Assembly (NCBI RefSeq): GCF_017349075.1
Contig: NZ_JAFMOF010000003.1
Span: forward strand, 434,001 to 498,000
Origin: Streptomyces triculaminicus
Lineage (GTDB): Bacteria; Actinomycetota; Actinomycetes; Streptomycetales; Streptomycetaceae
Length of the DNA stretch: 64,000 bases
Direction: 5' to 3'
Part shown: piece by piece, positions 1 to 7,894 of the stretch
Position numbering within the stretch: position 1 is the first letter of the stretch
Layout of the letters: each line of letters opens with the position of its first letter
Position numbers and translations under genes: made by a program
Notes under the pieces: generated by a model
Told to the model about the DNA's origin: nothing
Databases searched by the model: none
Seen by the model: only the letters and a program-made list of their open reading frames with translations

Positions 1-236
1 TCCTCCATGGTGATGATGAGCTTCTCGCCCGCCTTGTTGATCACCGTCCAGACGCCGTCGCCCTCCTTGAGGGTGCACGGCGGCGACATCCAGTTCAGGG
101 GCTTGTAGGCCCTGTCGTCGGCGTGGATCGAGACGCTGCCGTCCGCCTTCACCAGAATCAGGCGCGGGGCGGAGGGCAGGTGGGCGGTGAGCCGGCCCGC
201 GTAGTCCACGGAGCAACGGGCGATGACGAGACGCAT
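1..236 (-). CDS. nucS: Endonuclease NucS, N-terminal part (runs off window)
   Basis: The reading frame starts at ATG 236 and runs off the left edge after about 78 residues, so only the N-terminal domain is present. The protein begins MRLVIARCSVDYAGRL and continues with ILVKADGSVSIHADD and a YKPLNWMSPPC stretch, which I recognise from actinobacterial NucS (EndoMS). Family knowledge: NucS is a mismatch-specific endonuclease that works with the sliding clamp and replaces MutS/MutL in Actinobacteria. The RecB-like catalytic domain lies outside the window and cannot be checked. The gene is divergent from the next one, with about 200 bases between them. Confidence 0.85.
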   Translation of the reverse strand, partial: MRLVIARCSVDYAGRLTAHLPSAPRLILVKADGSVSIHADDRAYKPLNWMSPPCTLKEGDGVWTVINKAGEKLIITME

Positions 237-443
237 GGTGAGCCACGCTACTCGACTCCTGCCACTTCACGCGATTCGCCCTGGAAGGCCCCCTCGGGCT
301 TTGGCCAGTTGTCGGTGTTCTCCTGGTGGGGCAGCAGGGGCCGGATTACCGTTGAAGCGGGCGGTCGTCGTACGGGCACAGGGCGTCGTCGTCCGCTCGC
401 CCATCCCTGAGACCCCGCTCGCGGGGTCGCGAGAGGAGAACCC

Positions 444-836
444 ATGTCGCTCGACGTCTCACCGGCCCTCCTCGAACAGGCCGAGCGAGGCGAGGTCGAC
501 GAAGCCGATTTCGTCGACTGCGTCCGGACCTCCCTGCCCTACGCATGGGAGATGATCAGCTCCCTGGTGGACCGGCTCAAGGTCGAAGGCGGACAGTTCG
601 CCGACAACCGGACGCCCCCGCCGGACGAGCAGGCGCGTGGCCAGCTGCTGCGCGCCCTGGCGAGTGACGCGATTCGCGGTGCGCTGCAGCGGCACTTCGG
701 GGTGCGCCTGGCGTTCCAGAACTGCCACCGGGTGGCCGTCTTCCCGACCGACCCTTCGGTGGACGAGCGACTGGCCCGCTTCACCTCGGTGAGGGGCCAG
801 CTGCTGAACCAGTCGCCGGAGCTCCGGGACTGCTGA
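444..836 (+). CDS. SCO5389-family conserved protein
   Basis: This 130-residue protein has an AGGAG ribosome site six bases before its ATG. It begins MSLDVSPALLEQAERG and resembles the small Streptomyces family named after SCO5389. It has no signal peptide or membrane segment. An acidic N-terminal helix (EVDEADFVDCVRTSLPYAWEM) is followed by a basic C-terminal half. Function is unknown. A 7-bp hairpin (GACCCCG, loop CTCG, CGGGGTC, 411-428) sits in the leader just before the ribosome site. Its position next to nucS is, from memory, conserved in Streptomyces. Confidence 0.8.
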   Translation: MSLDVSPALLEQAERGEVDEADFVDCVRTSLPYAWEMISSLVDRLKVEGGQFADNRTPPPDEQARGQLLRALASDAIRGALQRHFGVRLAFQNCHRVAVFPTDPSVDERLARFTSVRGQLLNQSPELRDC

Positions 837-981
837 CGCGTCCTGTGCTGCCGCTCCGAGTGCGGGAGGTGCGGAGAAACGGGGGCGGCAGCTCCGCCGG
901 GGCCTGTGGCCGGCGGACGGGACGGGACCATGCGGGACCATGCGGGCGCCGACCGGTCGGGAGCCGGCCGGAGGCCCCGGG

Positions 982-2007
982 TCAGGCGAGGAGGGGCAGC
1001 ACGTCCGCGCCGAGGCGGCGGAGGTTCTCCTCGGTGGCCGCGAGGTCGCCGGAGCCCTCGGCGAGCAGGGCGAAGCGGCCGATGCCCGTGCGCTCGCGGG
1101 TGGCCGCGAGGCGGTCGGCGCACAGCCTGGGCGAGCCGACGGGGTGGAGATCGCACAGCAGCTCCGTGTACGCGAGCGGATCGCGCATCCGGCGGATCCT
1201 GCCGTCGACGGTCACATGCGCCGACAGTCCGTGGTGCAGCCAGCCCGGCATCGTCTTCAGCAGCGTCTCCCGCGCCTCCTGGCACCGGTCGGCGATCTGC
1301 ACCACCCCGGCCGCCACATGACCGGCCGACGCCACCTCATCGGGTGAACGCCCCTCCTCCAGCGCGCACTTGCGCCACAGGGCGACCATGTCCGCCTTCT
1401 CCTGGTCCTCGCTGTGCATGCCCAGCAGCATCGGCAGCCCGTGCGCCGCCGCCAGCCGCACGCTGGCGGGCGAGGTGCACGCGACGACCACCCCGGGGCC
1501 GGTCGAGTCCAGCAGCTCGTCGGGCCGGGGCACCACCGGGACCTCGCGGAAGGAGAACCGTTCTCCCTCACTGCCCACCCGGGGCTCCCGCAGCCAGCGC
1601 ATCAGCAGTTCGAGCGACTCGGGGAACCCTTCTTCGTACGCCTCCAGGCCCGAGTTGAAGACCTCGAGGTCCACCCAGGGCCCGCCGCGGCCCACCCCGA
1701 GGGTGAACCTTCCGCCCGAGGTGAGGTGCAGCAGCGCCGCCTGCTCCCCCAGGGTCACGGGGTGGGTGGTGGGCAGGACGCTGACGGCCGTACCCACCCC
1801 GAGGGTGCGGGTGCGGCCGAGCAGCAGGGCGGCGAGGGTCACCGCGGACGGACACACTCCGTACGGCACGAAGTGGTGCTCCGCCAGCCAGACCGCGTCC
1901 AGCCCCGCCTCCTCGGCGACCTCCGCCGAGCGGACGGCCCGGTACAGCGCCTCCCCGTGCCCCTGGCCGGGGAATTGGGCGGCCAGGACAAATGCTCCAA
2001 CGCGCAT
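982..2007 (-). CDS. LLM-class flavin-dependent oxidoreductase
   Basis: This 341-residue protein has a luciferase-like fold. Features seen are the N-terminal MRVGAFVLAAQFPGQGHGE strand, EEAGLDAVWLAEHHF (a family signature in the first barrel strands) and LGVGTAVSVLPTTHPV, followed by a glycine-rich LTSGGRFTLGVGRGG phosphate-binding segment. Members use FMN or F420 to oxidise or reduce diverse substrates, and the substrate here cannot be read from sequence. The ATG start at 2007 has AGGAGG 11 bases upstream. It is divergent from the 2211 gene and has no obvious operon partner. Confidence 0.85.
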   Translation of the reverse strand: MRVGAFVLAAQFPGQGHGEALYRAVRSAEVAEEAGLDAVWLAEHHFVPYGVCPSAVTLAALLLGRTRTLGVGTAVSVLPTTHPVTLGEQAALLHLTSGGRFTLGVGRGGPWVDLEVFNSGLEAYEEGFPESLELLMRWLREPRVGSEGERFSFREVPVVPRPDELLDSTGPGVVVACTSPASVRLAAAHGLPMLLGMHSEDQEKADMVALWRKCALEEGRSPDEVASAGHVAAGVVQIADRCQEARETLLKTMPGWLHHGLSAHVTVDGRIRRMRDPLAYTELLCDLHPVGSPRLCADRLAATRERTGIGRFALLAEGSGDLAATEENLRRLGADVLPLLA

Positions 2008-2210
2008 CGCTCTTTGTTCCTCCTAGCGACCGACGCGGCATCCCCCTGGAGGCAATAACGGCTGACACGTGCCGAAGGTACGGCCCTGCGTGAAGTTTTC
2101 ATGATGATCGGTGCGCGGGCGCCATAGAGCCGGGGGACGCCGGGACGGGGCGGTGACCGTGCCGCGTAGGCTGGTCACGACCCGTAGCCCCAGACCCACC
2201 GAGGTGCCCC

Positions 2211-2543
2211 GTGTCCCCGCGCCGAAACCGCCCGCGAGGCGGGACCGACCGATCGTCACCCCTCCCGCCCGACACCGGGGGCGCGCGGTACGGCCTGGAG
2301 CGCACCGAGAGCTGGCAGGGCGAGGAGTGGGCGGTCCGCATGATCGGCGGCGGCGCGGCGGCGAAGCACTACCGGTGCCCGGGGTGCGACCAGGAGATCC
2401 CGCCCGGGGTGCCGCACGTGGTGGCCTGGCCGCAGTTCGGCGGCGGCGTCGAGGACCGCCGGCACTGGCACACCTCCTGCTGGAACGCGAAGGACCGCCG
2501 GAGCGCGCGGCTCCAGCGGTCCCGTAACGCGCCCAGGTACTGA
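2211..2543 (+). CDS. Small conserved protein with CxxC...H...C metal-ligand pattern
   Basis: This 110-residue protein starts at GTG 2211. The first 30 residues are basic and probably disordered. The conserved core has YRCPGCDQEIPPGVPHVV followed about 20 residues later by HWHTSCW, so two CxxC cysteines, a histidine and a final cysteine could bind one zinc ion. Streptomyces homologues are often labelled ATP/GTP-binding protein, but I see no P-loop, so that label is not supported. Function is unknown. Confidence 0.7.
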   Translation: MSPRRNRPRGGTDRSSPLPPDTGGARYGLERTESWQGEEWAVRMIGGGAAAKHYRCPGCDQEIPPGVPHVVAWPQFGGGVEDRRHWHTSCWNAKDRRSARLQRSRNAPRY

Positions 2544-2568
2544 CCCCGGGCCGCCTATCGGCGGTCGC

Positions 2569-3549
2569 TCACGCGTCCCGCCTGGTCAGCGAGACGTACG
2601 CGCCGGCCAGCGCCACACCGGCCACGCCCAGCATGATCCACAGCGGGGTCCAGCCCGTGGGCCCCTCGATGTGGTCGGCCGAGGTGGCGTAGAACGCCGA
2701 GAGCTGCATCGGGATCGAGTACTCGATGAGCGCCTTGCGGACCTCCGAGAGGGCGTCGCCCATCATGAACAGCGACAGCACCATCGGCAGCAGGACCACG
2801 CCCAGCATGAGCGTGATCGCCCCGGCGGAGTGCCGCAGCAGCGCGCCCACGGCGAGCCCCAGCAGGCCCAGCGTCGCCACGTACAGGCTCACCCCGACCG
2901 TCGCCCGCAGCCAGGTCTCGGCGTCCGGGGTGAAGGTGGTCCTGTCGCCGAGCAGCGCGGAGTCCACCACCGCGATCATCCCGGTGGAGATGAGGGTGAT
3001 CACGAACGTCAGGAGGAAGAAGACGATCGACTTGGCCCCCAGCACCCGCCCACGGTCCGGGCACGCGGTCAGGGTCGTACGGATCATGCCGGTGCCGTAC
3101 TCGGAGGAGATCGTCAGCACGCCGAGCGTGACCACGCAGATGATGCCGAGCAGGACCCCGAAGAAACCGAGGGCGAGCGGCGAGGAGTTGCCGGTGTCGC
3201 CGTCCTGGCCGGCGACGAGGGTCGCGGCCAGGAAGCCGATGCCGAGGACGAGCAGCACCATGACGCCCAGCGTCCACATCGTCGACCGCACGGACCGGAT
3301 CTTGGTCCACTCGGAGGCGACGGCGTCGAGGAGCGTGGCCTTGCGGATCGGGATCGGCGACACGTAGCCGACGGGACCGCCGGCGGGCATCTGGCCCGGC
3401 CAGTAGCCCTGCGCCTGGCCGGGGTGCGGGGCGGCGGCCTGCGCGCCCGGGTGCGGCGGCACGGCCGGGGCGTGGGGCGGGGTCTGCGGGGCGGTCTGCG
3501 GGGGCGCGGGGGCTGCTGCGGGGTGGTCATCGGGCGTCCTCGCTGTCAC
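2569..3549 (-). CDS. ABC transporter permease (frameshifted N-terminus?)
   Basis: This permease has a Pro/Ala-rich cytoplasmic N-terminus of about 80 residues, then EWTKIRSVRSTMWTL and about six hydrophobic segments, typical of ABC-2 type permeases encoded beside an ABC ATPase. The open frame begins at GTG 3549, which lacks a ribosome site. An ATG at 3530 has AGGA seven bases upstream and overlaps the ATPase stop as ATGA. It begins MTTPQQP but is one frame off. Adding one base in the C-run near 3505-3511 would join it to this frame, giving 320 residues. I infer that 3530 is the real start. The substrate is unknown. Confidence 0.75.
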   Translation of the reverse strand: MTARTPDDHPAAAPAPPQTAPQTPPHAPAVPPHPGAQAAAPHPGQAQGYWPGQMPAGGPVGYVSPIPIRKATLLDAVASEWTKIRSVRSTMWTLGVMVLLVLGIGFLAATLVAGQDGDTGNSSPLALGFFGVLLGIICVVTLGVLTISSEYGTGMIRTTLTACPDRGRVLGAKSIVFFLLTFVITLISTGMIAVVDSALLGDRTTFTPDAETWLRATVGVSLYVATLGLLGLAVGALLRHSAGAITLMLGVVLLPMVLSLFMMGDALSEVRKALIEYSIPMQLSAFYATSADHIEGPTGWTPLWIMLGVAGVALAGAYVSLTRRDA

Positions 3550-4701
3550 GCTTGGTCAGGTCGGCGGGCGCGCCCTGCGGAGCGGGCCCGGAGGGCGGGG
3601 AGTGGTCGGGGCGGCGGGGGCTGCGGGAGCCGGCGCCTGCGGCGCGGCGACGGGCTGGGCGTAGGGGTTGGGCTGCTCGCCCGGCAGCACCGGGTAGGCC
3701 TGCTCGGCCCAGCCCTGCGGGGCGGCGGCGGGCTGCTGCCAGCCGTGCTGGGCGGGCGGCGCCTGCAGGCCCGCGCGCTGGTCCTGGGTGGAGCGGTAGT
3801 CGACCGCGCCCTGCGTCATCCGCATGTACGCCTCCTCCAGGGAGGCCTGGTGCGGGGAGAGCTCCCACAGGCGGGTGTCCACGTCGTGGGCGATGTCGCT
3901 GATGCGGGGGAGCGCCAGGCCCGTCACCCGCAGGGCGCCGTCCTGTTCGGACAGCACCTGGGCGCCGGCCTCGACCAGCGCGGTCGTCAGCTTCTCGCGG
4001 GCCGCCACCTCGCCGTCGGGGGTGCGCACGCGCGCGAAGCCGGCCGAGTTCGCGGAGATGAAGTCCTTGACGCTCATGTCCGCCATGAGCTGCCCGCGCC
4101 CGATGACGATCAGGTGGTCGGCGGTCAGCGCCATCTCGCTCATCAGGTGCGAGGAGACGAAGACCGTACGGCCCTCGGCCGCCAGGCCCTTCATGAGGTT
4201 GCGGACCCAGAGGATGCCCTCGGGGTCGAGGCCGTTGACCGGCTCGTCGAAGAGCAGCACCTGGGGGTCGCCGAGCAGGGCGGCGGCGATGCCCAGGCGC
4301 TGGCCCATGCCGAGGGAGAAGCCCTTGGAGCGCTTGCGCGCCACGTCCTGGAGGCCGACGACGCCGAGGACCTCGTCCACGCGGCGGGCGGGGATGCCGG
4401 AGAGCTGGGCGAGGGAGAGCAGGTGCATGCGGGCGCTGCGGCCGCCGTGCACGGCCTTGGCGTCGAGCAGGGCTCCGACCTGGCGCGGGGCGTTGGGGAG
4501 CTTGTGGAAGGGCTGCCCGCCGATGGTGACCCGGCCGGCGGAGGGCACGTCCAGGCCGAGGATCATGCGCATCGTCGTCGACTTGCCGGAGCCGTTGGGC
4601 CCCAGGAAGCCGGTGACGGCCCCCGGCCGTACCTGGAACGTCAGGTTGTGCACGGCCGTCTTGGCGCCGTAGCGCTTCGTCAGGCCGACTGCCTCGATCA
4701 T
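3527..4701 (-). CDS. ABC transporter ATP-binding protein (C-terminal tail frameshifted)
   Basis: The start is ATG 4701, beginning MIEAVGLTKRYG. Walker A is GPNGSGKST (residues 34-42), the signature segment is FSLGMGQRLG (128-137) and Walker B is LLFDEPVNGLDP (149-160). A Pro/Ala/Gln-rich tail follows the ATPase domain. In the sequence as given, the main frame stops at 3556. A shift of one base in the C-rich stretch near 3590-3640 reaches a more plausible tail, APADLTKRDSEDAR, with a stop at 3527 overlapping the permease start. That gives 391 residues. I give the corrected end. It forms an exporter with the 2569 gene and is closely similar to the ATPase at 5639. Confidence 0.8.
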
Positions 4702-4809
4702 TCTCCGCCCCTCGCGAGCTTCGTCCAGGGCGTGAGCCCCCGTAAGGGTTAGGAGGATAGACGAGGGGTTGACGGTTCCCGATATGTGAGAGGTACGGGT
4801 GCGATAAGG

Positions 4810-4848
4810 CCCGAGGCCCCTGCCACGCGGGCCGTCCGGGGCCTCGGG
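4810..4848 (-). terminator. Hairpin terminator after the second ABC operon
   Basis: A perfect 11-bp inverted repeat (CCCGAGGCCCC and GGGGCCTCGGG) with a 17-base spacer lies just beyond the stop of the permease ending at 4866. It has no T-run, which is common in Streptomyces. Confidence 0.6.
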
Positions 4849-4865
4849 AGCCGGTCCCGGGGGGC

Positions 4866-5636
4866 CTAGGCGTCCCGGCGGGCGAGCACCGCGTACCCGC
4901 CGATCAGCGCCGCCACCACCCACAGGGTCATGATCGCGAAGCCGCCCCAGGGGCCGTAGGGGGCGTCGTCGCCGACGGTGACGACCTGCATGACCTTCTG
5001 CCCGGCCTGGTCGGGGAGGTAGCGCCCCACCTTCTTGGTGGCGGAGACGTTGCCCAGGATGGCGGAGATGAGGAAGAAGAACGGCATCAGGATGCCGAGG
5101 GCGAGCATCGGGCTGCGCAGCATCGTCGCGACGCCCATCGAGAAGACCGTGATCAGCGTCATGTAGAGGCCGCCGCCGATGACGGCGCGCAGGACGCCGG
5201 GGTCGCCGAGGGAGGCCCGGTGGATGCCCAGCATCGCCTGGCCGGTGAAGAAGGCCGCGAAACTCGTGATCATTCCGACGGTGAACGCGAGCAGCGTGGC
5301 AATAGTGATCTTGCTGAAGAGAAAGGTGGCGCGCTGCGGTACCGCCGCGAGCGAGGTGCGGATCATTCCTGTGCTGTATTCGTTCGATACCACCAGCACC
5401 CCGAAAACGATCAATGCCAGCTGGCCGAGTCCCATTCCCGCGAAGCTGACGAATGTCGGATCGAATTCGATCTTTCCCTGGGGGTCGAGGCGGTCGAAAT
5501 CCTTCTTGGCCAGCGCGCTGATCAGCGCGCCGAGAGCGACGGTCACCACCAGGGCGAGCCCCAGCGTCCACACCGTGGAACGCACCGATTTGATCTTCGT
5601 CCATTCCGACCGCAGGACCTGGGCCGCCACCGCCAT
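4866..5636 (-). CDS. ABC transporter permease
   Basis: This 256-residue protein starts at ATG 5636 (MAVAAQVLRSEWTKI). It shares the RSEWTKIKSVRSTVWTLG entry helix with the permease at 2569 and has about six membrane segments, including LALIVFGVLVVSNEYSTGMI and LALGILMPFFFLISAIL. It lacks the long Pro/Ala-rich N-terminus of its paralogue. The ATPase gene ends 2 bases upstream, so the two are translationally coupled. It probably exports an unknown substrate. The paralogy with the neighbouring ATPase/permease pair suggests tandem duplication. Confidence 0.85.
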   Translation of the reverse strand: MAVAAQVLRSEWTKIKSVRSTVWTLGLALVVTVALGALISALAKKDFDRLDPQGKIEFDPTFVSFAGMGLGQLALIVFGVLVVSNEYSTGMIRTSLAAVPQRATFLFSKITIATLLAFTVGMITSFAAFFTGQAMLGIHRASLGDPGVLRAVIGGGLYMTLITVFSMGVATMLRSPMLALGILMPFFFLISAILGNVSATKKVGRYLPDQAGQKVMQVVTVGDDAPYGPWGGFAIMTLWVVAALIGGYAVLARRDA

Positions 5637-5638
5637 GG

Positions 5639-6625
5639 TCAGGATCCCTTCTTCCGCCAGCCGGCTCCCCACTGCCCGCCCGCCTCCGCCGTCGGCGCCG
5701 CGGCGGCCGCCGGGCGGTGGTTCTCGTGCGCGTGGTACTCCACCGACCCCGCCGTCAGCCGCATGAACGCCTCCTCCAGCGAGGCCGACCGCGGGCTCAG
5801 CTCGTGCAGCACGAGCTGATGCCGCGCCGCCAGCTCGCCCAGGTGCGCCGCGTCCTCGCCCTCGACCTCCAGCGCCCCCTCCGCGCCGGGCACGAAGTCG
5901 ATGCCGGCGCCGCGCAGCACCTCCCGCAGCCGCTCCTGGTCGGGCGAGCGCATCGTGACGAACGCGCGGGAGTTCTCCGCGATGAAGTCCGCCATGCTGG
6001 TGTCTGCCAGCAGCTTCCCCTGGCCGATGACCACCAGGTGGTCGGCGGTCAGCGCCATCTCGCTCATCAGGTGGGAGGAGACGAAGACCGTACGGCCCTG
6101 CGCGGCCAGGCCCTTCATGAGGTTGCGGATCCAGTGGATGCCCTCGGGGTCGAGGCCGTTGACCGGCTCGTCGAACATCAGGATCCGCGGATCTCCCAGC
6201 AGGGCGCCCGCGATGCCCAGGCGCTGGCCCATGCCGAGGGAGAAGCCCTTGGTGCGCTTGCGGGCCACCGAGGTCAGGCCCACGGTGTCCAGCGCCTCCC
6301 GCACCCGGCCCGCCGGGATGCCGTTGCTCTGCGCCAGGCACAGCAGGTGGTGGTAGGCGCTGCGGCCGCCGTGCATCGCCTTGGCGTCCAGCAGGGCACC
6401 GACGGTCTTGAGGGGGTCGTGCAGCTCGCGGTAGTGCCGGCCGTCGATGCGGACCGTGCCGCTGGTCGGACGGTCCAGGTCGAGCATCATCCGCATGGTC
6501 GTCGACTTGCCCGCACCATTGGGGCCCAGGAAGCCCGTGATGACGCCGGGCCGGACGGTGAACGTGAGGTGATCCACGGCGCGGACGTCGCCGTAGTGCT
6601 TGGTCAGCCCCTCAAGCTCGATCAT
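5639..6625 (-). CDS. ABC transporter ATP-binding protein
   Basis: This 328-residue protein starts at ATG 6625 (MIELEGLTKHYG). An upstream in-frame ATG at 6661 would add 12 residues not seen in the paralogue. Walker A is GPNGAGKST (34-42), followed by FSLGMGQRLG and LMFDEPVNGLDPEG. Many segments, such as GRTVFVSSHLMSEMALTADH, are identical to the ATPase at 3527, showing recent common ancestry. A short C-terminal extension includes HENHRPAAAAAPTAEAGG. It pairs with the permease at 4866. Confidence 0.88.
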   Translation of the reverse strand: MIELEGLTKHYGDVRAVDHLTFTVRPGVITGFLGPNGAGKSTTMRMMLDLDRPTSGTVRIDGRHYRELHDPLKTVGALLDAKAMHGGRSAYHHLLCLAQSNGIPAGRVREALDTVGLTSVARKRTKGFSLGMGQRLGIAGALLGDPRILMFDEPVNGLDPEGIHWIRNLMKGLAAQGRTVFVSSHLMSEMALTADHLVVIGQGKLLADTSMADFIAENSRAFVTMRSPDQERLREVLRGAGIDFVPGAEGALEVEGEDAAHLGELAARHQLVLHELSPRSASLEEAFMRLTAGSVEYHAHENHRPAAAAAPTAEAGGQWGAGWRKKGS

Positions 6626-6748
6626 TCCGCCACGGTAAGCGCGCCCACCGGGCCCCGCCACCGGTGGCGCGGACTCCGCCGGACGTCGTACGCGCCCCTC
6701 CGGAAAGGCCCCCGCGCAGGCCCCCGCACAGACCTCCGGGAAAGACCA

Positions 6749-6793
6749 CTCGGCGCGTCACGCGCCCCTTCGGGCGGCGCATGACGCGCCGAG
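6749..6793 (-). terminator. Hairpin terminator downstream of filP
   Basis: A 12-bp perfect inverted repeat (CTCGGCGCGTCA and TGACGCGCCGAG) encloses a further GCGCC/GGCGC stem. It lies 39 bases past the filP stop and is the likely end of its transcript. Confidence 0.6.
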
Positions 6794-6831
6794 CACAGGA
6801 TCTCCCGGTCGAATGCCGTGCGGCCGCCGTG

Positions 6832-7770
6832 TCAGCGGCTCTGCTGGGCCGGAACGCCGCGCGAGATCGGCTCGTCGTCACCGGGCACCCCGGCCGCCGC
6901 CACGGCCGCGCCGGTCAGCGTGGCCAGCATCTCGCGGACGTTGGTCAGCTGGGCGTTGATGCTGTCGCGGCGGTTGGTCAGGGCCGCCAGCTCGCGCTCG
7001 GACTCGCTGCGGATGCGGTCCGCCTTGGCGTTGGCGTCGGCCACGATGTCCTCGGCCTGGCGCTGCGCGGTCTCCACCGTCTGGCGGGCCCGGCGCTCGG
7101 CGTCCGTACGCAGCTTCTCGGCCTCCAGGCGCAGCTGCTCGGCACGGTGCTCGATCTCCGCAAGGCGCTTCTCGGCCTTCGCCTGCCGGGAGGCCAGGTC
7201 GCGCTCGGACTGCTCACGGCGCTTGGCCAGGTTGGTCTCGAAGTCCGCGGCGGCCTGGGCGGCCTTGGCGCGGGTCTCCTCGAAGAGGGCGTCCGCCTCC
7301 TCGCGCTTGGACTGCGCGTCCTTCTGCGCCTCGCTGCGCAGCTGGGCGGCGTCGCCCTTGGCCTTCTCGACGATCCGGGCGCCCTCGTCCTCCGCCTTCG
7401 CCTTGCGGTCGGCGGCGAACGACTCGGCGTCGTTGCGCACCTGCTGGGCGGCCGACTCGGCCAGCTCGCGGTGCTGCTCGGCGGCGCGCCGGGCCTCCTC
7501 ACGCAGGTCCTTGGCCTCCTCCTCGGCCAGCCGGAGGATCTTCTCGACCCTGGCCCCGAGCCCCGCGTACGACGGCTCGGCGTCATTGATCTGCGCCTGA
7601 GCGTTCTGCGTTTCGAGGTGCAGCTCCTCGATGCGCTTTTCCAGAGAAGTGATCCGGGCCAGTGCGCTGTCACGGTCCGCTACGAGCTTCGTAATGCGGT
7701 CGTCCACCTGGCCGCGGTCGTATCCACGCCGCACCAACTCGAAGCCGAAGGGGGAGGAAGTGTCGCTCAT
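6832..7770 (-). CDS. filP: FilP, intermediate-filament-like coiled-coil protein
   Basis: This 312-residue protein is almost entirely alpha-helical. The N-terminal FGFELVRRGYDRGQVDD is the DivIVA-type motif of this family. About 230 residues of heptad/hendecad coiled coil rich in Ala, Glu and Arg follow (for example AEEEAKDLREEARRAAEQHR). The tail is short and non-helical (GVPGDDEPISRG). Family knowledge: FilP forms a filament network under the hyphal tip and interacts with DivIVA and Scy. Older annotations call it cellulose-binding protein. The length agrees with the about 310 residues I recall for S. coelicolor FilP. It lies immediately downstream of scy in the same direction. Confidence 0.92.
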   Translation of the reverse strand: MSDTSSPFGFELVRRGYDRGQVDDRITKLVADRDSALARITSLEKRIEELHLETQNAQAQINDAEPSYAGLGARVEKILRLAEEEAKDLREEARRAAEQHRELAESAAQQVRNDAESFAADRKAKAEDEGARIVEKAKGDAAQLRSEAQKDAQSKREEADALFEETRAKAAQAAADFETNLAKRREQSERDLASRQAKAEKRLAEIEHRAEQLRLEAEKLRTDAERRARQTVETAQRQAEDIVADANAKADRIRSESERELAALTNRRDSINAQLTNVREMLATLTGAAVAAAGVPGDDEPISRGVPAQQSR

Positions 7771-7894
7771 GGGGTTCCTGTCATTGGAGACCTGTGAGGT
7801 GATAGAGCGAATCCTAGGGGCGTGAGCGGCGTGTCATCGAGCAGATGGTGGTAGACGGTGGGGGAATCTGGAAAATGACCCCTCGATTGAGTGG

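Noticed and set aside
2671..4752. Plus-strand frame of 693 codons opposite the first ABC operon
   Set aside because: His/Arg/Gly-rich shadow with no motif; the minus strand carries clear Walker motifs.
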